Origin: an uncultured Clostridia bacterium
GTDB taxonomy: Bacteria; Bacillota; Clostridia; Christensenellales; Pumilibacteraceae
Direction: 5' to 3'
DNA length: 64,000 nt
Assembly (NCBI GenBank): GCA_947089425.1
Contig: CAMUKG010000006.1
Location: 1 to 64,000, forward strand
How positions within the stretch are numbered: the first letter of the stretch is position 1; each line of letters opens with the position of its first letter. Both the position numbers and the translations under genes were made by a program. The notes below the pieces were generated by a model that was not told where the DNA came from, searched no databases, and saw only the letters and a program-made list of their open reading frames with translations. Of the stretch, positions 9,449 through 16,988 are shown piece after piece.

Positions 9449-10426
9449 TTGGAAAATCGTCATACACAACTTATAGCGTCGACGCACGCGTTCGCGGAAC
9501 TAAGGCGCGATTGCGAAGAGAACGTATTGAAACACGCCTATATTTTTCAGTCGGCGGATTTTGCGGCGCTCGAAACTTTGGCGGCTATGTTTATTTCGTG
9601 CGCGGAATACGGCGACGTGAACGAGTTTGTGTTAAAACGTATTTTCGACGGCGGGTACATCGATATAGTGCGAGCGCCGAGCGCTGAAAAGAACGGAAAA
9701 ATGGACGTTGAAGACGCCGCTTTTATTACCGACACCGCATATTTCACGCCCACCGAACTCAAAACTAAATATTATATTATGGCGGCGGAAAACGGCATGA
9801 GCGCGCCCGTGCAAAACAAGCTGTTGAAAACGCTCGAAGAACCGCCGTCGTCGGCAAGATTTATAATTTTTACGCCGGGAGGGGATTTATTGCCCACAGT
9901 TTCGTCGCGGTGCAGCACCGTGCGACTTGAAGAGTTTCCCGTCGAAAAGATAGAACGCGAACTAATCGAGGGAGGAGCGGACGAACTTACGGCGCTGTTT
10001 TCGGCGGCGGTGGCGCGCGGAAATATAGGTTCCGCCGAAAAAATCGCTTCCGATTCGGGATATAGGCAAGCCTACGAGTCGGCAATGAACTTTTTGCTAA
10101 GCGTTAAGCGTTCTCCTCAAATCTTGCCTGCGGCGGGCGCAATAGTTGCCGCAAAAGACAAATTCGGCGCGTTTTTAGACTACCTCGAACTCATATTCCG
10201 CGATATTATGGCGTATCGCGAATGCGGGGCCGGCGCGCTCGTTTTAAAACCTGCGGCGGGAGACATACTAACGCTGTCGCGCGAGTTCGACACTCGCACC
10301 TGCCTTGCGCTAATGCCGCTATTATCGCGCGCACGCGACAGAATGCGGCTATACGGCAATGCGGCAAGCATAGCCGACGAATTACTTTTTTCGATTTTGG
10401 AGGTAAAATCAAAATGCCTGAAATAG
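9449..10426 (+). CDS. holB: DNA polymerase III delta' subunit
   Basis: A 325-aa clamp-loader subunit. The AAA+ fold is recognised by QNKLLKTLEEPP (sensor/ATPase core) and the SRC motif in TVSSRCSTVRLEEFP. The N-terminal KHAYIFQ stretch that normally precedes a P-loop has no GxxGxGK, as is usual for a non-hydrolysing delta' subunit, although here the loop is unusually degenerate. The start is TTG at 9449: an in-frame stop lies at 9419 and no ATG or GTG occurs before residue 47. Shine-Dalgarno support is weak, so the N-terminus may be a few residues off. It overlaps ricT by 13 nt. Confidence 0.82.
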   Translation: MENRHTQLIASTHAFAELRRDCEENVLKHAYIFQSADFAALETLAAMFISCAEYGDVNEFVLKRIFDGGYIDIVRAPSAEKNGKMDVEDAAFITDTAYFTPTELKTKYYIMAAENGMSAPVQNKLLKTLEEPPSSARFIIFTPGGDLLPTVSSRCSTVRLEEFPVEKIERELIEGGADELTALFSAAVARGNIGSAEKIASDSGYRQAYESAMNFLLSVKRSPQILPAAGAIVAAKDKFGAFLDYLELIFRDIMAYRECGAGALVLKPAAGDILTLSREFDTRTCLALMPLLSRARDRMRLYGNAASIADELLFSILEVKSKCLK

Positions 10427-11301
10427 TGGGAGTCAAATTCGACTTTAATCCCAAAATTTATTACTTTTCGCCCGGAGAACTCGCTCCGCAACCGGGCGAC
10501 GACGTTGTTGTGGAAACGAGCAGAGGGACCGACTACGGCACCGTAGCTATGCCGCGCACCGAAGTGGACAACAAGAAAATCGTGGGTAAGCTTATGCCCG
10601 TGACTCGCTTGGCTACGCCCGAAGACAAGGAAAAGCATAAAAAATTGCTTGAAAAGCGCAAAACCGCTTACCCGCAAATAGCCGAAAAGATACGCGAGAG
10701 CGGGCTCGAAATGAAGCTCGTGGGCGCGGAATACACGTTCGACGGCGGCAAACTTATAATATATTTCACAGCCGACGGACGCGTGGACTTTCGCAATCTC
10801 GTGCGCGAACTCGCGTCTTCTTTCCACACGAGAATAGAACTTAAACAGATAGGCGCGCGCGACGAATGCCGAATGATGGGCGGAATAGCGCCGTGCGGCA
10901 GAGCGTGCTGTTGCAGCGACCACATGTCGGACTATGCGCACGTAAGCATTAAAATGGCGAAGACGCAAAGCCTTTCGCTCAATCCCGCGAAAATAAGCGG
11001 ACTGTGCGGTCGGCTCATGTGCTGTTTGGCGTATGAAAACGAATACTATGCCGAAGTCAACAAAAAGTTGCCCAAAATGGGGAGCGTCGTAACCACGTCT
11101 ACGGGCGAGACAGGCATCGTTATAGGCGTGAATCAATTAAAGAAAACGGTTAAGCTCAAAATAGAAAACAAAGAAAAAGATTCGGTTACAATTTCCGATT
11201 TCGAACTTAAAGACATAAAATTCAATCCCAAAAACGCCAAGCCGCAAAAGGAAGAGCCCGACGACGAGGGCGAAGAACTTTTAAAGCTCGAAAAAGACTG
11301 A
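10414..11301 (+). CDS. ricT: PSP1-domain protein RicT (YaaT)
   Basis: A 295-aa homologue of B. subtilis RicT, part of the RicA-RicF-RicT complex that controls RNase Y-dependent RNA processing and supports sporulation phosphorelay output. The start is the ATG at 10414, 9 nt behind GGAGGT inside the end of holB; a longer open frame upstream is not needed. The PSP1 core is unmistakable: APCGRACCCSDHMSDYAHVS, then KTQSLSLNPAKISGLCGRLM and CCLAYE, with conserved cysteines that bind Fe-S clusters in the family. The C-terminus is acidic (DDEGEELLKLEKD). Translation is coupled to holB. Confidence 0.93.
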   Translation: MPEIVGVKFDFNPKIYYFSPGELAPQPGDDVVVETSRGTDYGTVAMPRTEVDNKKIVGKLMPVTRLATPEDKEKHKKLLEKRKTAYPQIAEKIRESGLEMKLVGAEYTFDGGKLIIYFTADGRVDFRNLVRELASSFHTRIELKQIGARDECRMMGGIAPCGRACCCSDHMSDYAHVSIKMAKTQSLSLNPAKISGLCGRLMCCLAYENEYYAEVNKKLPKMGSVVTTSTGETGIVIGVNQLKKTVKLKIENKEKDSVTISDFELKDIKFNPKNAKPQKEEPDDEGEELLKLEKD

Positions 11302-11319
11302 GTTTGTTGTTTAAAACAA

Positions 11320-11348
11320 TTTACAAAATTTACGTGTTATGTTATAAT
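11320..11348 (+). promoter_or_regulatory. Promoter for ferredoxin
   Basis: TTTACA at 11320-11325 and TATAAT at 11343-11348 with 17 nt between them. An about 73-nt leader ends in AAAGGAG before the ATG at 11428. Confidence 0.75.
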
Positions 11349-11427
11349 TTTTGCATAGCGGATAAAACTTTGTAGGTTCGATTCCGCAATATCAACCAAA
11401 AAATAAAAAGTAAAGGAGAACACACAA

Positions 11428-11598
11428 ATGCCCAGAGTAATCAACGACGAATGTATCAAATGCGGCAACTGCGAAGGTCAGTGCCCCGTTAGCGCTATCA
11501 GCGAAGGCGCCGACAAGTACGAAATCAATGCCGACGAATGCATCGATTGCGGAGCTTGCGAAGGCGGCTGCCCTGTGGGAGCTATCAGCGAGAAGTAA
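11428..11598 (+). CDS. 2[4Fe-4S] ferredoxin
   Basis: A 56-aa clostridial-type ferredoxin, a soluble low-potential electron carrier. It has two CxxCxxCxxxCP motifs: CIKCGNCEGQCP near 10-21 and CIDCGACEGGCP near 38-49, each ligating one cubane with the last cysteine of the other motif. The ATG follows AAAGGAGAACACACAA. It is monocistronic, with a promoter at 11320 and a strong terminator at 11631. The small size and eight well-placed cysteines leave little doubt. Confidence 0.96.
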   Translation: MPRVINDECIKCGNCEGQCPVSAISEGADKYEINADECIDCGACEGGCPVGAISEK

Positions 11599-11630
11599 TT
11601 TAAGCCTTTAAATAAAGACTTAAAAGCTCG

Positions 11631-11667
11631 AAAGAAAGACATGTTTTGTGTGTCTTTCTTTTTTTGT
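11631..11667 (+). terminator. Terminator after ferredoxin
   Basis: An 11-bp perfect stem (AAAGAAAGACA at 11631-11641 with TGTCTTTCTTT at 11651-11661) with a 9-nt loop is followed by a run of T. Confidence 0.85.
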
Positions 11668-11723
11668 TTTGCAATGAAGCTTACGAGGTGACAATAAAAC
11701 GACGAAAAATTTCTCGTTTTAAC

Positions 11724-11807
11724 TGTCATTGCGAGGAATGAACACAGTGAGTGATGCGGCAATCTTCGTTCGATATTTGGGACTGCCGCGCTTTGCTCGC
11801 AGTGACA
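11724..11807 (+). repeat. 84-bp dispersed palindromic repeat (full copy)
   Basis: The ends TGTCATTGCGAG (11724-11735) and CTCGCAGTGACA (11796-11807) are inverted repeats with one mismatch, and internal GCGGCA/TGCCGC arms also pair. A half copy is at 6510-6539 and a diverged left half at 27451-27487. It resembles small non-coding palindromic elements that are common between bacterial genes. Confidence 0.65.
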
Positions 11808-11906
11808 TTTGAGAACAGCAATTATGTTTTCCATTGTTTGACTTCTACGCCGTTAGGCGTGAGGGGTGCCGGGTGCTCCCTGCTTGTTGCGGGGTGGGGA
11901 GCTAAG

Positions 11907-11980
11907 AGAGGGGAGGGACACATTCGAAAGTGTCCCTCCCCTCTTATCGTTTTCGCCGAAGCCTTTTGCGACAAAAAGCC
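11907..11980 (+). repeat. Second intergenic repeat family, copy 2, with 15-bp hairpin
   Basis: A perfect 15-bp inverted repeat (11907-11921 with 11930-11944, loop ATTCGAAA) is followed by CTTATCG and an imperfect hairpin (GCCTTTTG / CAAAAAGC). The order of parts matches 6709-6773. I see no gene in the 428 nt between ferredoxin and the next gene. Confidence 0.65.
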
Positions 11981-11989
11981 GTAAAGATT

Positions 11990-12020
11990 TTGCTTTAAAA
12001 ACTTCATTTTCGCGCATACT
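11990..12020 (+). promoter_or_regulatory. Candidate leaderless promoter for the SpoVB-like gene
   Basis: CATACT at 12015-12020 ends exactly 6 nt before the GTG at 12027. A weak TTGCTT lies at 11990-11995 with a 19-nt spacer. There is no Shine-Dalgarno, so transcription may begin at the start codon. Confidence 0.4.
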
Positions 12021-12026
12021 AACGGC

Positions 12027-13568
12027 GTGAAAAAGCATGACTCGAAACTGAAATTTTTGGGCGGGGCGGGAGTGTTGACTGCCGCCGCTCTTGCGGGAAA
12101 ACTCATAGGGGCGCTATACCGTATTCCGCTCACTCGCATTATAGGCGCGCAGGGAATGGGCATGTATCAATCTGTATTTCCCATGTACGCTTTGCTAGTT
12201 ACGTTCACGGGCGGAGGACTTACGGCGGCTGTGAGCAAGCTTGTTGCCGAAAACGAGGGAAAAGAGGCATGCGCTTTTGCAACGCTTTTTTCGCTGTGCG
12301 TGTCGGTGGCGGCGGCGCTCGTAGCGGCGGTTTTCGCTCGCAATATTGCAAATGCGGCGGGCGCTCCGCAAGCGGCTACGGCGTTATTACTCCTTTTGCC
12401 CGGCGTGCCGCTTTCAGCCGTTTGCGCCGTGTTTCGCGGCTATTTTCAAGGCAACGGCAACATGTATCCGTCGGCGTTTGGTCAACTAATCGAGCAAATC
12501 GCCAAACTTGCGGCGGGGCTTTCGCTCGCTTTGGCGCTCTCTCGCGTGTCGCTTGCCGCCGCCACCGCAGGGTGCGCCGCAGGCGTAACGGTGAGCGAGG
12601 CTGTTTCCGTTTTGTATTATTTTTTGCGCTATAAAAAGAGGGAGAGAAAAAACGCTCCCGCCACAGTTTTCGAAAGCGAATACAATGTTTCCGCGCAAGA
12701 CGTGTCGGCGCTCGCCGAGCCGGTTCTGTCGGCTAATAGCGAGAACGTGTTTTTTTCCGACGCGCAGTCTGCCGAAGTTGCCGCCGAACTTTCGCCTGCG
12801 ACTCTTTCCGCTCCCGCGCTTGTTCAAAATTCGCAAACCGCAGTGCGAACGCGCAAAAATTTGTTTTCGGGCAGACGAGGGGAATTACTTGCGAAACTGC
12901 TCAAAATTGCATGCCCCATAACGTTCGGGCTAATGGTTTTGCCGCTGTGCCACGTTGCCGACAGCTTCGTTATAGTCAATCTTTTAATGCGTTCGGGTGC
13001 CGAACATTCCGCCGCCGTGTCGTTCTACGGGCTTGTTACGGGACCGGTTAACGCTATCGTGAATATGCCCGCAGTGCTTTCGGTGGGGTTGTGCGGAACT
13101 CTCTTGCCCAAAGTGTCGCGCTTAATCGGAAAGGGCGAAAAGGTGGGAGGCGTCGTGCTTCGAGTAACGTTGCTTTCCGCCGCTATGGGCGCGATATGTT
13201 TTGCGGGAATTGCGGTGGGCGCGCCTATCGCGATTAAAGTGCTTTACGGAAACGAACTCGGCGTTCCTCTCGGCGAGGCGTCGGCGCTTTTGCGTTTAGC
13301 CGCCGTGTCGGTGCCCGCAACGGCTGTTATGCAAGCGGCTTCCGCCGTACTTCAAGGCGGCGGCAAGGCATACTTTCCCGCGATGTCCCTTCTCGTTGCG
13401 GCGGTAGTGAAAGAGGCGCTCAATTTTATGCTGTTGCCTCGCGCGGGAATTTACGGCTTTGTGCTCGCCACCGACGCATTCTATCTTTTGGCTTGCGCGC
13501 TCGATTGCGTAGCCCTTATATTTTTCGTGCATAAAACCGACAAAAGCAGCTTGCCGACCCGAAAGTAG
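12027..13568 (+). CDS. SpoVB/MurJ-like lipid-linked oligosaccharide flippase
   Basis: A 513-aa polytopic membrane protein of the MOP exporter superfamily, like SpoVB and MurJ proteins that flip lipid-linked cell-wall precursors. The N-terminus KLIGALYRIPLTRIIGAQGM is typical of the SpoVB group. About 12-14 hydrophobic segments are visible. Residues about 195-290 form an unusually long hydrophilic loop rich in S, A, E and V that interrupts the membrane segments; usual SpoVB proteins have a much shorter linker there. The start is GTG with no ribosome-binding site but a -10 box 6 nt upstream. A role in spore cortex or peptidoglycan is inferred from family. Confidence 0.85.
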   Translation: MKKHDSKLKFLGGAGVLTAAALAGKLIGALYRIPLTRIIGAQGMGMYQSVFPMYALLVTFTGGGLTAAVSKLVAENEGKEACAFATLFSLCVSVAAALVAAVFARNIANAAGAPQAATALLLLLPGVPLSAVCAVFRGYFQGNGNMYPSAFGQLIEQIAKLAAGLSLALALSRVSLAAATAGCAAGVTVSEAVSVLYYFLRYKKRERKNAPATVFESEYNVSAQDVSALAEPVLSANSENVFFSDAQSAEVAAELSPATLSAPALVQNSQTAVRTRKNLFSGRRGELLAKLLKIACPITFGLMVLPLCHVADSFVIVNLLMRSGAEHSAAVSFYGLVTGPVNAIVNMPAVLSVGLCGTLLPKVSRLIGKGEKVGGVVLRVTLLSAAMGAICFAGIAVGAPIAIKVLYGNELGVPLGEASALLRLAAVSVPATAVMQAASAVLQGGGKAYFPAMSLLVAAVVKEALNFMLLPRAGIYGFVLATDAFYLLACALDCVALIFFVHKTDKSSLPTRK

Positions 13569-13649
13569 GAGACGTTATGCAAGGTGCGGGCGGTGTTCGC
13601 AAGATGCGTTTTGCGTTTGAGCATAAAGGCAAGAGTAGAGGCGCAAGAG

Positions 13650-13672
13650 TATATATATATATATATATATAT
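13650..13672. repeat. (TA)n dinucleotide tract
   Basis: An uninterrupted alternating TA run of 23 nt lies in the 280-nt gap between two genes. A 75-codon frame through it has a YIYIYIYI stretch and no ribosome-binding site and is not credible as a gene. Confidence 0.8.
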
Positions 13673-13812
13673 CGATTTCGAGGTCTACGAAAAAATTTAT
13701 TTGCTAACGGCATATATTAAATGCGATATTTTTGCCGTTGTAAAGAATGCGATTTATTTAATCGAGTACAAAAATAAAAAAATGCGCAACCGCGCAAATG
13801 TAATAAAATAAC

Positions 13813-13841
13813 TTGCTTTTTCTATTCGCTTGGGGTATAAT
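13813..13841 (+). promoter_or_regulatory. Promoter placed for leaderless start at 13849
   Basis: TTGCTT (13813-13818), 17-nt spacer, TATAAT (13836-13841). The ATG begins 8 nt after the last T of the -10 box, so the transcript start and the start codon nearly coincide. Confidence 0.75.
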
Positions 13842-13848
13842 AATAGGT

Positions 13849-14490
13849 ATGAAAATTTCGTTTGACGAAAGAGAGTTGAGCGGAGCTTTGCTGTGCGGTC
13901 AGCTCGAAATGAACAATAAGCCCACGCTAATGAGAAAAACGCTTGCCGGCAAAAAGAACATGCTCGTAATAGTGGATATGGTAAAAGGGTTTTGCGAGTT
14001 CGGCGCGCTTTCGAGCGAGCGTTGCAAGGCAATAATTCCCCAAATCAAACGCGCGGCGGAACTTATGCCCGACGCCGAGAAAATTTTCGTGCGCGACTGT
14101 CATTCCGAAAATTCGGCGGAGTTCGGCTATTTTCCCAAGCATTGCGTGGGGGAAGAAAGCGAAATCGTGCCCGAACTTTTGGCGCTCGGCGGCGTTGAAG
14201 TGAAAAAGAATTCCACAGACGCGTTTATTCAGTTGTTGAGCGCGCGAAGCAATCTTTTGGACTACGACAACGTGTTTATAACCGGCGTTTGCACAGATAT
14301 TTGCGTAATGCAACTTGCTCTTTCGGTGCGCGCGTATATATCAGAATTTAACGGCAACGGAAACGTGGTTACGCTCACCGACGCCGTAGAAACTTACGAC
14401 AGCCCCACTCACAACGCAGATTTATACAACATGACGGCGTTAAAGCTCATGGAGCAATCGGGAGTTCTCGTGTTCAAACGTCTCGCTTAA
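13849..14490 (+). CDS. Isochorismatase-family cysteine hydrolase
   Basis: A 213-aa cytosolic hydrolase of the isochorismatase/nicotinamidase fold. The catalytic triad is visible as D43 ([12 protein letters not shown]), a lysine in the VKKNSTDAF region (about 119-120) and C152 (GVCTDICVM). The [13 protein letters not shown] segment near 99-111 is typical of nicotinamidase-like members. The ATG at 13849 is chosen because the promoter's -10 box ends 7 nt before it; the longer frame from 13813 would start inside the -35 box. The gene stands alone. Nicotinamidase is plausible, since pncB (next NAD-salvage step) is at 62.3 kb, but this is not proven. Confidence 0.82.
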   Translation: MKISFDERELSGALLCGQLEMNNKPTLMRKTLAGKKNMLVIVDMVKGFCEFGALSSERCKAIIPQIKRAAELMPDAEKIFVRDCHSENSAEFGYFPKHCVGEESEIVPELLALGGVEVKKNSTDAFIQLLSARSNLLDYDNVFITGVCTDICVMQLALSVRAYISEFNGNGNVVTLTDAVETYDSPTHNADLYNMTALKLMEQSGVLVFKRLA

Positions 14491-14537
14491 AAATTCGTGT
14501 TCGAACGGAATTCGATTGTAAACGGAAGGATATAATT

Positions 14538-15797
14538 ATGTTAGACTTAAAATTCATAACCGAAAACGCCGATTTAGTAAAAAAGGCGATGCAAACGCGT
14601 AGCGGCTCTTACGACGTTGACAAAGTGCTTTTGCTTAACGCTCGCCGCAAAGAACTCATATCCAAAGTGGAAGCAATGAAAGCGGAGCGCAATCGCGTGT
14701 CCGACGAAATCGCGCGTATGCGCAGAGAAAAGAAAAACGCAGACGACGCCATTGCGGCAATGAAAAAAGACAACGAGGAAATAAAGAAGCTCGACGAAGA
14801 ACTCGGGACGGTGGAAGCCGATTTAAAACTTGCGGTGATGAGCATTCCAAACATTCCTCACGAGAGCGTTCCTTTGGGCGCCGACGACACGTTTAATAAA
14901 GAAGTTCGAAAGGTGGGAGAGCCGACGAAATTCGATTTTACTCCGCTCGCTCACTGGGATATAGGCAATAAGCACGGCATACTCGACCCCGTGTGCGCCG
15001 CGAAAATTACGGGAACGAGATTTACCGTGTATCGCGGACTCGGCGCAAGGTTGGAGCGCGCAATTGCCAACTTTATGCTCAACGTTCACACCGAAAACGG
15101 CTACACCGAAATTTTTCCGCCGTTTATGGTGAACCGCGACAGCATGTACGGCACGGGGCAACTTCCCAAATTCGAGGAAGACGCGTTCGCGGTGAAAAAC
15201 ACGAATTACTTTTTGGTGCCCACAGCCGAAGTGCCCGTAACCAACATGCACAGAGGCGAAGTGCTCGACGGAAAAACGCTTCCGTATTATTACTGCGCCT
15301 ACACTGCTTGTTTCCGCGCCGAAGCGGGAAGCGCGGGCAGAGACACTCGCGGGCTTATTCGCCAACATCAATTCAACAAAGTTGAGCTCGTAAAGTTCTG
15401 CAAGCCCGAAAACAGCTATAACGAGCTTGAAAGCCTCACGGCCGAAGCGGAACTCATTCTCAAAAAGTTGGGGCTTCCGTATCGCGTAGTGTGTCTGTCG
15501 AGCGGCGATTTGGGCTTCTCGTCGGCAAAAACTTACGATTTGGAAGTGTGGATGCCGAGCTACAATCGCTACGTCGAAATTTCGTCGTGCTCGAATTTCG
15601 AAGACTATCAAGCGCGCCGAATGAATATAAAATATAAAGAGAACGGCAAAACCGCGCTTGTGCACACCCTTAACGGAAGCGGACTTGCTGTGGGGCGCAC
15701 TACTGCGGCAATTTTGGAAAACTTCCAAAACGCGGACGGTAGCGTTACAATTCCCGCCGCGCTCGTGCCTTACATGGGCGTCGAAAAAATAGGATAG
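14538..15797 (+). CDS. serS: Seryl-tRNA synthetase
   Basis: A 419-aa class II aminoacyl-tRNA synthetase that charges tRNA-Ser. Residues about 27-100 form the long antiparallel coiled-coil tRNA-binding arm ([20 protein letters not shown]). The catalytic core has motif 2 ([20 protein letters not shown]) and motif 3 ([20 protein letters not shown]). It starts at an ATG behind GGAAGGA. No T-box leader is seen in the 47-nt gap before it. Confidence 0.96.
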   Translation: MLDLKFITENADLVKKAMQTRSGSYDVDKVLLLNARRKELISKVEAMKAERNRVSDEIARMRREKKNADDAIAAMKKDNEEIKKLDEELGTVEADLKLAVMSIPNIPHESVPLGADDTFNKEVRKVGEPTKFDFTPLAHWDIGNKHGILDPVCAAKITGTRFTVYRGLGARLERAIANFMLNVHTENGYTEIFPPFMVNRDSMYGTGQLPKFEEDAFAVKNTNYFLVPTAEVPVTNMHRGEVLDGKTLPYYYCAYTACFRAEAGSAGRDTRGLIRQHQFNKVELVKFCKPENSYNELESLTAEAELILKKLGLPYRVVCLSSGDLGFSSAKTYDLEVWMPSYNRYVEISSCSNFEDYQARRMNIKYKENGKTALVHTLNGSGLAVGRTTAAILENFQNADGSVTIPAALVPYMGVEKIG

Positions 15798-15852
15798 AGA
15801 GAGCTTTTCTCATTACAAAACTAATCGAAAAAACGGAGAACAATAAGATAAA

Positions 15853-16869
15853 ATGCGAACGTTCGGAAAGGTTATAACCGCGATATGCGACGGAGTGGCG
15901 AAAGTATTTTCGTTTATTTTCGGCACGCTCGGATTGTGGTTGCCCACCGTTTACGCCGTTGTTTTTTTGGTTGCGTGCGGTCTTTCCGACGTGCCTATAA
16001 GCGGCAGGCTGAGCGTTCTGTTTTATTGCGGGCTTGTGCTCACCGTAGTGCTCGGGTTTGCTTTTTCGATGTGGTTGCGCTCCGTACGCAAAAAGCGCGA
16101 CTTAGAGGCGGGCAATATTCCCGAACGGAAAAAGAAGAAAAAGTATAAAGACGTGGGCGCAATTTCCGAGAACAATTCTTACGCGCCTTATCAATCTATG
16201 CCGGCGTCGCGCGGCGGCGTGCCGAACGGCTACGCTAACCCCAATTCGAGCTACGGCTATTCGCAAGGCAATAATTACGCGCCGCCTCCTCCGCAATACG
16301 GCGGCAATTACTCGATGCCTCCGCAAGGCTACGCGCCGCCTCCTCCCGCTCAAAGCGGAGGATATATGCAAAATAGCGCTATGCCGCCGCAAAGTAGTTA
16401 CGGGCAAGGCGGCTATTCGGGCGGTTACGCTCCGCAAAACGGATATGTTCAAAACAACGCGCAAAACAGTTATGCTCAAACCGCGCCCGCGCAATCGCGT
16501 CCCGTTCAAAACGAAGATAATTCCGACCTCGAAAGAAAATATTTTTCGAATAAACCCGCTCCCGAGCCCGAGCGTTTCGAACGTACGGTTTCGTTCGATA
16601 GCGACGACGCCGTAAAAAAAGCTTACGGAATGCAAGACGAGAAAGAGGCGCGCAAGAAATCGACCGAATACAGTTTGGGCACCGACGAGCTTTGGCGCCG
16701 TCTTACAGGCACCGACGTTCCCGACGAACAGCCGCTCGTGTTCCGCACCCGCAAAGACCCCGATTTATACGTTTACGAATATTCCGACCGCTATCAATAT
16801 TGGCGGCGAACCCGTCACGGCATGGTGCTCGATAAAACGGAATTCAAAACCGAGACCAACCGTAGATAA
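15853..16869 (+). CDS. Membrane-anchored Pro/Tyr/Gly/Gln-rich protein
   Basis: A 338-aa protein I cannot name. Two hydrophobic segments (about 25-45 and 55-75) are followed by a basic patch (ERKKKKKYK), then about 120 residues of low complexity built from Y, P, G, Q, N and S with repeated YAPPPP and GGY units (about 110-220). The C-terminal 110 residues are charged and folded-looking, with a conserved-looking ELWRRLTGTDVPDEQP and YEYSDRYQYWRR. Short linker topology puts the tail in the cytoplasm. It follows serS by 55 nt behind CGGAG. The low-complexity part suggests a scaffold or condensate-forming role, but this is inference. Confidence 0.7.
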   Translation: MRTFGKVITAICDGVAKVFSFIFGTLGLWLPTVYAVVFLVACGLSDVPISGRLSVLFYCGLVLTVVLGFAFSMWLRSVRKKRDLEAGNIPERKKKKKYKDVGAISENNSYAPYQSMPASRGGVPNGYANPNSSYGYSQGNNYAPPPPQYGGNYSMPPQGYAPPPPAQSGGYMQNSAMPPQSSYGQGGYSGGYAPQNGYVQNNAQNSYAQTAPAQSRPVQNEDNSDLERKYFSNKPAPEPERFERTVSFDSDDAVKKAYGMQDEKEARKKSTEYSLGTDELWRRLTGTDVPDEQPLVFRTRKDPDLYVYEYSDRYQYWRRTRHGMVLDKTEFKTETNRR

Positions 16870-16903
16870 ACCGATTGACGGTTGTATCCAAAAAAAACCG
16901 GTT

Positions 16904-16911
16904 TTCGACAA
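16904..16911 (-). promoter_or_regulatory. Candidate Spo0A box upstream of spoIIE
   Basis: TTCGACAA on the + strand is the exact complement of the 0A-box core TTGTCGAA. It lies 32 nt before the TATAAT of the spoIIE promoter, around -52 to -45, a position where Spo0A activates sigma-A promoters such as B. subtilis spoIIE. The same 8-mer also occurs by chance in coding DNA of this window. Confidence 0.5.
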
Positions 16912-16943
16912 TTTGTATGTATATTTCCGCAATTCGATTACGG

Positions 16944-16949
16944 TATAAT
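16944..16949 (+). promoter_or_regulatory. -10 box of the spoIIE promoter
   Basis: A consensus TATAAT with no good -35 at 16-18 nt, as expected of an activator-dependent promoter. The predicted start (about 16956) falls inside the left arm of the terminator hairpin that follows. Confidence 0.5.
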
Positions 16950-16951
16950 AT

Positions 16952-16988
16952 AACCCGACTCATTTTAATAAGGTCGGGTTTTTTATTT
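16952..16988 (+). terminator. Terminator between the serS unit and spoIIE
   Basis: An 8-bp perfect stem AACCCGAC (16952-16959) with GTCGGGTT (16973-16980), a 13-nt loop, then TTTTATTT. It stops read-through from serS and the gene after it. Confidence 0.8.

Noticed and set aside
11371..11397. GGTTCGATTCC, which resembles the T-arm of a tRNA, followed by a CCA-like end
   Set aside because: The flanking bases do not form the 5-bp T-stem (GTAGG does not pair with CCGCA) and no D-arm or anticodon arm lies upstream. It is part of the leader of the ferredoxin gene.
11751..11984. 77-codon + strand frame after ferredoxin
   Set aside because: It runs through the 84-bp palindrome and the second repeat family; no ribosome-binding site.
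13584..13811. 75-codon + strand frame containing YIYIYIYI
   Set aside because: The repetitive part is only the translated TA microsatellite; no ribosome-binding site.
14491..14537. T-box riboswitch before serS or other aminoacyl-tRNA synthetase gene
   Set aside because: The gap is only 47 nt, with no T-box sequence or terminator; lysS is likewise preceded by greA.
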